Below, in pieces: positions 1-5,479 of a stretch of DNA of 8,465 nt. The number at the start of each line of letters is the position of its first letter. Position 1 is the stretch's first letter. The notes under the pieces are model-generated. The model ran no database searches. It saw only the letters and a program-made list of their open reading frames with translations, and was not told the origin of the DNA. Source of the DNA: Bifidobacterium breve (GTDB lineage: Bacteria > Actinomycetota > Acidimicrobiia > Acidimicrobiales > Ilumatobacteraceae); assembly GCA_945871625.1 (NCBI GenBank), contig CAMBWL010000034.1:1-8465 (forward strand), written 5' to 3'. The position numbers and the translations under genes were made by a program.

Positions 1-386
1 AGATCGGCATTGACGAAATGATCGTGCTGGCACCGACCACTCGCAGTGTCGTGCGATGGGATGCCGGTCGGGCGAACAAGAACCTCGAACGACTGCGGGT
101 TGTGGCCCGCGAAGCGGCGATGCAGTCGCGGCGAGTGTGGTTACCGAAAATTAGTGATGTCACGGTGTTGAGCGAGATTGCAAATGTATGCGTGGGCGAC
201 CCGAGTGGCTCGCCAATTGATTCTTCGCATCGAACCATCGCCATTGGTCCCGAAGGTGGGTTCACAGAAGAAGAAATCGCTGTAGGTAAAAGTATTGTCT
301 CGCTTGGCGACACGATTTTGCGTGCAGAAACTGCGGCCATCAGCGCGGCTGTTCTAATGTCAAGTTACCGAAACAAAGGAAGCTGA
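1..386 (+). CDS. rsmE: 16S rRNA m3U1498 methyltransferase RsmE, C-terminal part (5' end outside window)
   Basis: RsmE methylates N3 of U1498 in 16S rRNA using S-adenosylmethionine. The open frame runs in from the left edge. It reads IGIDEMIVLAPTTRSVVRWD before settling into family sequence, so the ATG at 18 is internal and about half of a roughly 240-residue protein is missing. What remains is the SPOUT trefoil-knot domain. The RSVVRW and LERLRVVAREAAMQS stretches are typical of the family. The knot motif GPEGGFTEEE is encoded at 246-275, and LRAETAA near 318-338 is the second cofactor-loop signature. The stop TGA is at 384-386. The next gene starts 7 bases downstream on the same strand, suggesting co-transcription. 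In many bacteria rsmE follows dnaJ, so dnaJ may lie just outside; that is inference. Confidence 0.93.
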   Translation, partial: IGIDEMIVLAPTTRSVVRWDAGRANKNLERLRVVAREAAMQSRRVWLPKISDVTVLSEIANVCVGDPSGSPIDSSHRTIAIGPEGGFTEEEIAVGKSIVSLGDTILRAETAAISAAVLMSSYRNKGS

Positions 387-393
387 CATAGAT

Positions 394-921
394 ATGACTC
401 CATCTGACGACGAGATGCTCGAGCAGTCTCCGTTTTCTCGGATGGTGGGTGAGCGCTTGCGGTCGATTCGCTCGCAGAAAAATTTGTCTTTGAGCGAAGT
501 AGAGACGCAGTCACGCGAAGAATTTAAAGCCTCGGTGCTCGGCGCATATGAGCGCGGTGAACGGGCGATTTCGGTGCCGCGTCTCGAGCGCTTGGCGAAG
601 TTTTATGGCGTCACGATCGACCAGTTGTTGCCGCGCGACCCGATGCGAGTTGAAGATAATCAACCCGGCGCGTCGGCACCGACGAAGTTGCGCATAGATG
701 TGGCCAAACTTTCGACGCGAGAAGGCATCGAGTTCAAGATGCTTGAGCGGTTCTTGAGGATGATTCAGGTGCAACGACAAGACTTCAATGGCAAAGTTAT
801 AACCGTGCGAGCACACGACACGCGGGCGATTGCAGTAATGCTGGATATTGCCGTGGATGAAGTGGGCGCAAAATTAGCCGAACTTGACTTGCTGTTCGTG
901 CCGCCGACGACACAAAGTTAA
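394..921 (+). CDS. BldD-like transcriptional regulator with probable c-di-GMP-binding C-terminal domain
   Basis: This is a DNA-binding regulator of 175 residues, close to the size of Streptomyces BldD. Residues 16-80 form an XRE/HTH_3 helix-turn-helix: RMVGERLRSIRSQKNLSLSE, then a recognition region with AYERGERAISVPRLERLAKFYGV. After a short linker (about 85-100), the C-terminal domain contains RQDFNGKVITVRAHDTRAIAVM. Streptomyces BldD binds c-di-GMP with RGD, eight residues, then RQDD. Here the pattern is R128-Q-D130, eight residues, R139-A-H-D142, so the charged positions are kept and the residues between them differ. An AGGA lies about 13 bases before the ATG, which is a rather distant ribosome site. 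The gene sits between rsmE and hemW with 7- and 5-base gaps. BldD represses development genes in Streptomyces; the target genes here are unknown. Family assignment is firm, ligand binding is inferred. Confidence 0.85.
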   Translation: MTPSDDEMLEQSPFSRMVGERLRSIRSQKNLSLSEVETQSREEFKASVLGAYERGERAISVPRLERLAKFYGVTIDQLLPRDPMRVEDNQPGASAPTKLRIDVAKLSTREGIEFKMLERFLRMIQVQRQDFNGKVITVRAHDTRAIAVMLDIAVDEVGAKLAELDLLFVPPTTQS

Positions 922-926
922 CTTTC

Positions 927-2006
927 ATGCACCCTGGCTTTGGTGTCTACGTTCATATTCCGTTTTGTGCAAAAAAGTGTGACTATTGTGCGTTTGCAAC
1001 GTTTACTGATCGGCATCAACTGACGACTGACTATTTGGCAGCGTTGCGCACGCACATTCGACGCAGCGTTACCAATGCGATGCCGCGAGCCACGAGTGTG
1101 TTCATCGGTGGTGGCACACCGACACTTGTGCCCGCTACCGAGTTGATGAGTGTGTTGGCTGAGATACCGCTTGCATCAGGTGCCGAAGTGACGGTCGAGT
1201 GCAACCCAGACGACATCACACTTAAGATGATGCAGACGTTTCGTGCGGGCGGCGTGAATCGAATCAGCATCGGTGTGCAGTCGACGGTTGATCATGTGTT
1301 GAAGTCACTTGGACGAACTCATAATCCTGAGAATGTAAAACGTTCGGTGTCGTTTGTGCGCGAGGCAGGGTTTGAGACTTTTAATCTCGACATTATTTAT
1401 GGCGCGGCGGGCGAGACGCTTGATGATTGGTCGCGGACATTGAACGATGTCGTGGCGCTTGATCCACCACATGTTTCGGCTTATGGGTTGACGGTTGAAC
1501 CGAACACGGTGTTGGCAACTCAGCCCGATCGTCATCCCGATGACGATGATCAGGCAGATAAATATTTGTTATGCGACGATGTTTTTTCGGCGTACGGTTT
1601 GCAAAATTATGAGATTTCTAACTGGGCAGTCTCAGATCACGAGTGTGAACACAATTCGCTCTACTGGCAACAAGGCAATTACGAGGGTTTTGGTAGTGCG
1701 GCGCATGCACATTTGGATGGCCGTCGCTGGTGGAATGTGCGCACACCCGAAAGATATATCGAACTTGTCAGGGCTGGCGAGTCGCCAGAGTCGTCGAGCG
1801 AGACGCTTGATGCGCAAACAAGCAAGCGCGAGATGTTGCAGTTGTTGGTGCGCACTCGTGACGGTGTGCCACTTGGTTCGTTCAGTGATGTTGATCTTGA
1901 TGAGATGAGCGAGTTGCTCGAGCGACGGAACGATCGCATCGTTTTGACTCGTGCCGGTCGCTTGCTGGCCAACGAAGTCGCGCTGCGTTTGATCGACGCT
2001 ATTTAA
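927..2006 (+). CDS. hemW: Radical SAM heme chaperone HemW
   Basis: HemW is a radical SAM protein that binds heme and is thought to deliver it to membrane respiratory proteins. It was long annotated as oxygen-independent coproporphyrinogen III oxidase. The 359 residues match the family length. The [4Fe-4S] cluster motif is C14-AKK-C18-DY-C21 followed by A-F. True HemN has a further Cys two residues after the third, which is absent here and favours HemW. Other landmarks are GGGTP at 61-65 (SAM binding), ECNP at 91-94, ISIGVQS at 113-119, YEISNWA at 228-234, and HNSLYW at 242-247 followed by GFGSAAH at 254-260, which is characteristic of HemW. The C-terminal 80 residues fit the HemN_C domain. 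The ATG is 5 bases after the regulator's stop and has no clear Shine-Dalgarno, so translational coupling is likely. Its TAA overlaps the convergent PanB-family gene. Confidence 0.93.
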   Translation: MHPGFGVYVHIPFCAKKCDYCAFATFTDRHQLTTDYLAALRTHIRRSVTNAMPRATSVFIGGGTPTLVPATELMSVLAEIPLASGAEVTVECNPDDITLKMMQTFRAGGVNRISIGVQSTVDHVLKSLGRTHNPENVKRSVSFVREAGFETFNLDIIYGAAGETLDDWSRTLNDVVALDPPHVSAYGLTVEPNTVLATQPDRHPDDDDQADKYLLCDDVFSAYGLQNYEISNWAVSDHECEHNSLYWQQGNYEGFGSAAHAHLDGRRWWNVRTPERYIELVRAGESPESSSETLDAQTSKREMLQLLVRTRDGVPLGSFSDVDLDEMSELLERRNDRIVLTRAGRLLANEVALRLIDAI

Positions 2007-2799
2007 TTGCTTTAAGAAACGCGTCAAACTCTTTTTTCTCGATCGCCACCTCATTGTTTTTCGTCGGGTAGGCGCCAGTGAGCACATCGCTGCGAAACTC
2101 TTGGAACGCCGCCACTGATTCACGGTGTAGACGGTGGTATTCGGTCTTGAAGTCGCGATAGACCTTTGAGTGCCGAGGCACATGGCCTTCGTTGTCGCCA
2201 AGAATGTCTGTGGCGAAAAGATATTGCACGTCACAATCGAGACCGGCGCCCATGCCGATGATCAGCATTTTTGTGCGCTTTGAAATTTCGGTTGCAACTG
2301 GTGCGGGCACGACTTCCATTTCTACGCCAACTGCGCCGGCATCTTCGTATTGCTTTGTAAGTTCGTAGACACGTAACGCTTCGTCGCTGGTTTTGCCGAC
2401 TGCTTTCATGCCGCCAAACGGCGAGTTGCGATATGGCACGAGGCCAACGTGGCCAACTACAGGGATGTATTCGTCGGCGAGTGCTTTGACTGTGGGCATG
2501 CCGTATCCGCAATAAAGTGTGTCGGCGCCCACACCCATGAGTCGATATGCGTTACGTAGAATTTCGCTCTGACTTGTATAGGTGTTGATCGCCAAACCAA
2601 TCGTGAGAAATGTATTCGGGGCTGCTTTGCGAATGCCGACATAGTCACTTGATTGACCGTCGTGAAGTTCAGCGGCGACGAGCATGTCGATGCCTGCTTC
2701 TTCACACGCGGAGGCTTCATTTGGTGTGCGCACATAAACTTGTGTCAAGTGTCGTTTGCCTTTTGCGGCAAAGAGATCTTTGAGAGTTAGTTTCGACAT
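1999..2799 (-). CDS. PanB-family (ketopantoate hydroxymethyltransferase-like) protein lacking the canonical metal ligands
   Basis: This 266-residue protein aligns along its length with PanB, the TIM-barrel enzyme that makes ketopantoate from 2-oxoisovalerate and methylene-tetrahydrofolate. Shared landmarks are GHVGLVP at 116-122, FGGMKAVGK at 128-136, VEMEVVP at 159-165 (E162 matches the catalytic Glu181 of E. coli PanB), IIGMGAG at 180-186 and GHVP at 205-208. From memory of the E. coli sequence, the metal-binding positions differ. LVGDSLG is replaced by LVAAEL near 40-45, the Asp in LLADLP becomes Gly near 68, and KIEGG becomes CGYG near 97-100. The conserved GHDSTLPVT segment is absent, with a gap of about 16 residues there, and the C-terminus is longer. 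It may therefore catalyse a related aldol or lyase reaction rather than pantothenate synthesis. The start ATG is at 2797-2799, preceded by a GGGG a few bases upstream. No panC or panD is adjacent. Confidence 0.75.
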   Translation of the reverse strand: MSKLTLKDLFAAKGKRHLTQVYVRTPNEASACEEAGIDMLVAAELHDGQSSDYVGIRKAAPNTFLTIGLAINTYTSQSEILRNAYRLMGVGADTLYCGYGMPTVKALADEYIPVVGHVGLVPYRNSPFGGMKAVGKTSDEALRVYELTKQYEDAGAVGVEMEVVPAPVATEISKRTKMLIIGMGAGLDCDVQYLFATDILGDNEGHVPRHSKVYRDFKTEYHRLHRESVAAFQEFRSDVLTGAYPTKNNEVAIEKKEFDAFLKAIK

Positions 2800-2828
2800 A
2801 CAACCCCAGTTCGTAATGTGCGACTTCT

Positions 2829-2858
2829 ATTGTCTCACTTCAACCTTTTGACCGACAA
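2829..2858 (-). promoter_or_regulatory. Candidate promoter of the PanB-family gene
   Basis: Read on the minus strand, TTGTCG (2858-2853) and GACAAT (2834-2829) are 18 bases apart. They match the -35 and -10 consensus at four positions each. A start near 2822 would give a short leader of about 22 bases before the ATG. The box overlaps the -35 of the divergent tRNA promoter. This rests on pattern matching only. Confidence 0.3.
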
Positions 2859-2874
2859 ACCCGCACGCTATGAT
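2848..2874 (+). promoter_or_regulatory. Probable promoter of tRNA-Val
   Basis: TTGACC at 2848-2853 and TATGAT at 2869-2874 resemble sigma-70/SigA boxes (five of six matches to TATAAT) with a 15-base spacer, somewhat short. Transcription would begin around 2880-2882, six to eight bases before the mature tRNA 5' end at 2888, a usual leader length for a tRNA. Confidence 0.6.
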
Positions 2875-2887
2875 GACAGGTCAGTAA

Positions 2888-2960
2888 GGGCGTGTAGCTC
2901 AGTTGGTAGAGCGCCACCTCGACATGGTGGAGGTCCCGGGTTCAAGCCCCGTCGCGCCCA
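2888..2960 (+). tRNA. tRNA-Val (anticodon GAC)
   Basis: The 73-base gene folds as a full cloverleaf. The acceptor stem GGGCGTG (2888-2894) pairs with CGCGCCC (2953-2959), with one T-G wobble, and A73 is at 2960. The D stem is GCTC/GAGC (2897-2900 and 2909-2912). The anticodon stem CCACC/GGTGG (2914-2918 and 2926-2930) encloses the loop TCGACAT (2919-2925). The variable loop is AGGTC and the T loop TTCAAGC is at 2941-2947. Positions 34-36 are GAC, which reads GUC and GUU valine codons. Two oddities are C rather than U at position 33, and a C-U mismatch at pair 49-65 (2936 and 2952). The 3' CCA is not encoded (CAA follows), so it must be added by nucleotidyltransferase. Confidence 0.92.
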
Positions 2961-2963
2961 CAA

Positions 2964-2973
2964 TTTATTTTTT
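2964..2973 (+). terminator. T-rich run after tRNA-Val, possible termination site
   Basis: Three bases after the tRNA 3' end lies TTTATTTTTT. No separate hairpin precedes it, but the GC-rich acceptor and T arms of the tRNA could serve as the stem. The same bases encode the last lysines and stop codon of the opposing hydrolase gene, so the run could equally be coding sequence alone. Confidence 0.25.
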
Positions 2974-4260
2974 GTCGACGATTGCTTGCGATTCGCGGGC
3001 GGCGCCTTTGAAGATGCCTTTGCTCATCAACGAGAGTTCGCTCTTGCGTCGCTGCTCGTAGATAGCCGCGCGGTTGGCGTGAATGTTTGGATCTTCGGGT
3101 GCAGCCCAGCCAGCAAAGTCGGCAAGGTGACAAGCCAAGCGAATGTCGCCGTTCGTCATCAGTTCGAGTGCGCGTTTCATCAGGTTTTCTGCGCCGCCAG
3201 AAAGATTTGCCAGTTCGATGGCAACTTGACTGTCTGGTGCGGGCTTGAGCCGTGATGCGGCACCGTCCCACCAACCGCCATACAGTCGCCAAATATTTCT
3301 GACGACAAATTCTGGTTCGTCATAAAGCGGACGCATATATGGTTTATCTAACATATTTTGTGGAACCCTGACCGTGTGAATAATCGAGTCGAGAGTCTCG
3401 CCACGATTCATCATTTCGATAACTTGCGTGACAAGACTTTCAAGAGATGTCGCAATGTCGTCGAGAACCATGGCGATTCGTTTTTTACCCTCAATTGGTA
3501 GGCCGTGTGCCGGCACGAGCAACTCGGGGCCTTGATCGATCATGCGTCGCAACGCTTGTGCCCACTCGAAGGCATAGCGTTGAACTTTCTGCGGATTGCC
3601 GGCATTGGGGTAGTTCCAGATAACGAAGTCACCTGAAAATAGCCATTTTTTTTCTGGCAACCATGCCCATAAGTGGTCGTCTGTTTCGCCGCGAGCATGA
3701 TGTAATTCGACTTTCGTCGACCCAGCCGTGAACTCGTGTGACTCACGAAAAGTTTGATCAGGTCGCATTGTTGATCGTGGCAAAAAGCGTTGCAAATTCT
3801 CGCCGATGCTCAAGCCCATGTCGCTGGGGATGCCGCCGAACTGGCGCTGGTTGATCCGTATGTTCCAATCACTTGTTTCGTTGTAGCGGTCGATTCGCGA
3901 GTTGACATTCTCGTGGCCGATGACATGAGGTTTTTTGAACTTGCGCTCGGTTGCGTCGGCTGCAAATGCAAAACTGCCGCCGATATGGTCGGCATGACCG
4001 TGCGTGTAGATCAAGTTCGAGATTCTGTCTTTGCGCCAAGAGCGAATCGACTTGACCACATCTTTGCCACTGCCCGCACCTGATGCATCGAAGCACATCA
4101 GGCCGTCACCAGTGTCAAAAATTGCGCTGTGGCTGAAACTTTCGACGATCGCCAAATTCTCGGCGAGTTCGGTGATTTCGTTCGTTACGCGATTGAGACG
4201 CTCATCAACAATGCCTGATTCAATCACTCGTGCCGAGAGCTCAAGCGGATGGGAAGACAC
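2965..4260 (-). CDS. Metallo-beta-lactamase-fold hydrolase with alkylsulfatase-type dimerisation domain
   Basis: This is a 431-residue, probably cytoplasmic metal-dependent hydrolase; no signal peptide is visible. The N-terminal half is a metallo-beta-lactamase fold. The metal motif is H87-G-H89-A-D91-H92 (in YTHGHADHIGG), followed by HHARGETDDH at 187-196, SGD with D211, and PAHG with H252. Residues about 255-400 resemble the dimerisation domain of SdsA1-type alkyl sulfatases, including the tryptophan-rich NIWRLYGGWWDG at 322-333. The SCP2-like C-terminal domain of those roughly 650-residue enzymes is absent. The SGD motif resembles the ordinary family ligand set rather than the glutamates I recall for SdsA1, so sulfatase activity is uncertain and the substrate unknown. 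Translation starts at GTG (4258-4260) with no clear Shine-Dalgarno. The gene lies 43 bases downstream of the acyl-CoA dehydrogenase on the same strand, a likely operon, and ends 4 bases from the tRNA. Confidence 0.82.
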   Translation of the reverse strand: MSSHPLELSARVIESGIVDERLNRVTNEITELAENLAIVESFSHSAIFDTGDGLMCFDASGAGSGKDVVKSIRSWRKDRISNLIYTHGHADHIGGSFAFAADATERKFKKPHVIGHENVNSRIDRYNETSDWNIRINQRQFGGIPSDMGLSIGENLQRFLPRSTMRPDQTFRESHEFTAGSTKVELHHARGETDDHLWAWLPEKKWLFSGDFVIWNYPNAGNPQKVQRYAFEWAQALRRMIDQGPELLVPAHGLPIEGKKRIAMVLDDIATSLESLVTQVIEMMNRGETLDSIIHTVRVPQNMLDKPYMRPLYDEPEFVVRNIWRLYGGWWDGAASRLKPAPDSQVAIELANLSGGAENLMKRALELMTNGDIRLACHLADFAGWAAPEDPNIHANRAAIYEQRRKSELSLMSKGIFKGAARESQAIVDKK

Positions 4261-4303
4261 TTAGCAATATTAAACGATGAGGGATGGATGCGAGAGAACC
4301 GAA

Positions 4304-5410
4304 TTATTTGGGTTCGCGGGGGAGGCCGAGAGTGCGCTCGCCGAGAATGTTGCGCATCACATTTGATGTGCCACCCATGATTGTGTAGGCGGATGCGTAG
4401 GCGAGCCCCTGAGTTATGTCGTCCCATAACAAAGCACGGGCGCCGAAAACTTTGCTGACGAATTGGGCGACGCGCCATTCGTGTTCGGTACAAAAACATT
4501 TGGTGGCAGCAGAAAAACCACTCGGTGCTTGGCGCAGAACTTCGCGGATGACCAAGATGCGACCGATGCGATAGCCGGTTTCGAGTGCGGCGATTTCTTG
4601 GCGAATTAATGGATCTTTGCGGTCGGCTCGTTCGATCGCCATTTTGTAAAGAGCGTGATTAGAAACAAGCCGATCAATGCCACCGCGCTCAAACTCAAGT
4701 TGACGCATTGTTTGTTTAAATGCTCCGCCTGGTGTGCCGACCAGATTCGTCGCCGGCACACGAACATCGGTATAGAACACTTCGCAGAAGTGGCTGTTCG
4801 TAGTCATGTCTTTAATCGTGCGCACTTCGATGCCTGGCGTGTTCATTGGCACGATGATTTCGCTGATGCCCTCATGGGCTGAACCATCGTTGCTCGTGCG
4901 ACAAATCAAATAGCAGTAGTCGGCAAGTTCGCCGAAGCTTGTCCAGATTTTTTGGCCGTTGATCACGAACTCGTCGCCGTCTCGGGCTGCAAAGGTTTTC
5001 AACGAAGCCAAATCGCTGCCCGAGTTTGGCTCGCTCATGCCGATGCACCAAGTTGTTTCGCCTGAGAGCATGTTTGGCAAGAAAGCATCTTGCTGCGCTT
5101 TGGTGCCGTAACTAATAAGCGCTGGGCCCATCTGTCGGTCAGCGAACCACGATGCCGCAATCGGCGCACCCGCACTGATCATTTCTTCGCCGACGATCAG
5201 TCGCTCGATTGGCGGTCGGCCCCCACCGCCGTATTCGATGGGCCATGTCATGCCGATCCATTTATGTTTGGCAAGCTCGAGCGAAAATTCGCGCGAGTAA
5301 CCGTTCATCCACGTGTCATTGAATCGACCGTATTTATCAACCGCATCTGTGGCAACCGAACGAGCTTTTTTGCGTAATGCGACTTGTTCGGATGTCCAGG
5401 CGAAATCCAT
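4304..5410 (-). CDS. Acyl-CoA dehydrogenase family protein
   Basis: This is an FAD-dependent flavoprotein of 368 residues that would introduce a 2,3 double bond into an acyl-CoA. I chose the ATG at 5408-5410 because MDFAWTSEQVALRKKARSVA is a typical family N-terminus; an ATG at 5455 adds 15 atypical residues. CIGMSEPNSGSDLASLKTFA (122-141) is the substrate/FAD signature, followed by INGQKIWTS (150-158). The C-terminal motif is MGGTSNVMRNILGERTLGLP (345-364). Where medium- and short-chain enzymes have the catalytic Glu in YEGT, this protein has Gly346. A Glu in the LEFERGG segment (E241, codon 4688-4690) lies near where isovaleryl-type and some actinobacterial steroid-pathway enzymes carry the base. 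Actinobacteria often have such proteins in heteromeric complexes, so it may act alone or with a partner. The hydrolase gene follows 43 bases downstream. Confidence 0.88.
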   Translation of the reverse strand: MDFAWTSEQVALRKKARSVATDAVDKYGRFNDTWMNGYSREFSLELAKHKWIGMTWPIEYGGGGRPPIERLIVGEEMISAGAPIAASWFADRQMGPALISYGTKAQQDAFLPNMLSGETTWCIGMSEPNSGSDLASLKTFAARDGDEFVINGQKIWTSFGELADYCYLICRTSNDGSAHEGISEIIVPMNTPGIEVRTIKDMTTNSHFCEVFYTDVRVPATNLVGTPGGAFKQTMRQLEFERGGIDRLVSNHALYKMAIERADRKDPLIRQEIAALETGYRIGRILVIREVLRQAPSGFSAATKCFCTEHEWRVAQFVSKVFGARALLWDDITQGLAYASAYTIMGGTSNVMRNILGERTLGLPREPK

Positions 5411-5479
5411 CAGGTTGTACGCTACAAGTAAGTTGTAAACAAATAAGAACTGCAAATTTAACGAAAACGGCGGAGACAG
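5411..5479. promoter_or_regulatory. Divergent intergenic region between acyl-CoA dehydrogenase and icd
   Basis: These 69 AT-rich bases must hold promoters for both directions unless the genes are leaderless. Toward icd, TTGTAA (5433-5438) is a possible -35 with only a weak -10 (ATTTAA at 5456-5461). GGAG at 5472-5475 is a good Shine-Dalgarno four bases before the icd ATG. I could not settle on boxes toward the dehydrogenase. No operator repeat stands out. Confidence 0.4.

Noticed and set aside
18..20. ATG as the start of an independent short rsmE-like gene
   Set aside because: The frame is open to the window edge and the residues before it continue the RsmE alignment, so the gene is simply cut by the window.
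1632..2234. A 200-codon open frame on the minus strand across the hemW 3' end and the PanB-family gene
   Set aside because: It overlaps two well-supported genes in other frames, its product resembles no family I know, and its composition (rich in Arg, Thr, Ser) looks like a frame shadow.
2800..2887. Possible riboswitch or attachment site next to the tRNA
   Set aside because: The spacer is only 88 bases with no strong hairpin. No integrase gene or repeat of the tRNA 3' end was seen in the window.
2918..2924. Reading the tRNA anticodon as CGA (serine) by shifting the loop one base so that U sits at position 33
   Set aside because: The shifted anticodon stem loses most of its pairs, and the tRNA has a five-base variable loop rather than the long arm of serine tRNAs.
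4224..4499. A 91-codon minus-strand open frame spanning the dehydrogenase-hydrolase junction
   Set aside because: Its product is Arg/His-rich without domain features. It is explained by the out-of-frame reading of the dehydrogenase end.
5411..5455. A 15-residue N-terminal extension of the acyl-CoA dehydrogenase from the ATG at 5455
   Set aside because: The extension has no family similarity, while the internal Met begins a typical family N-terminus. The extension would also leave only 24 bases before icd.
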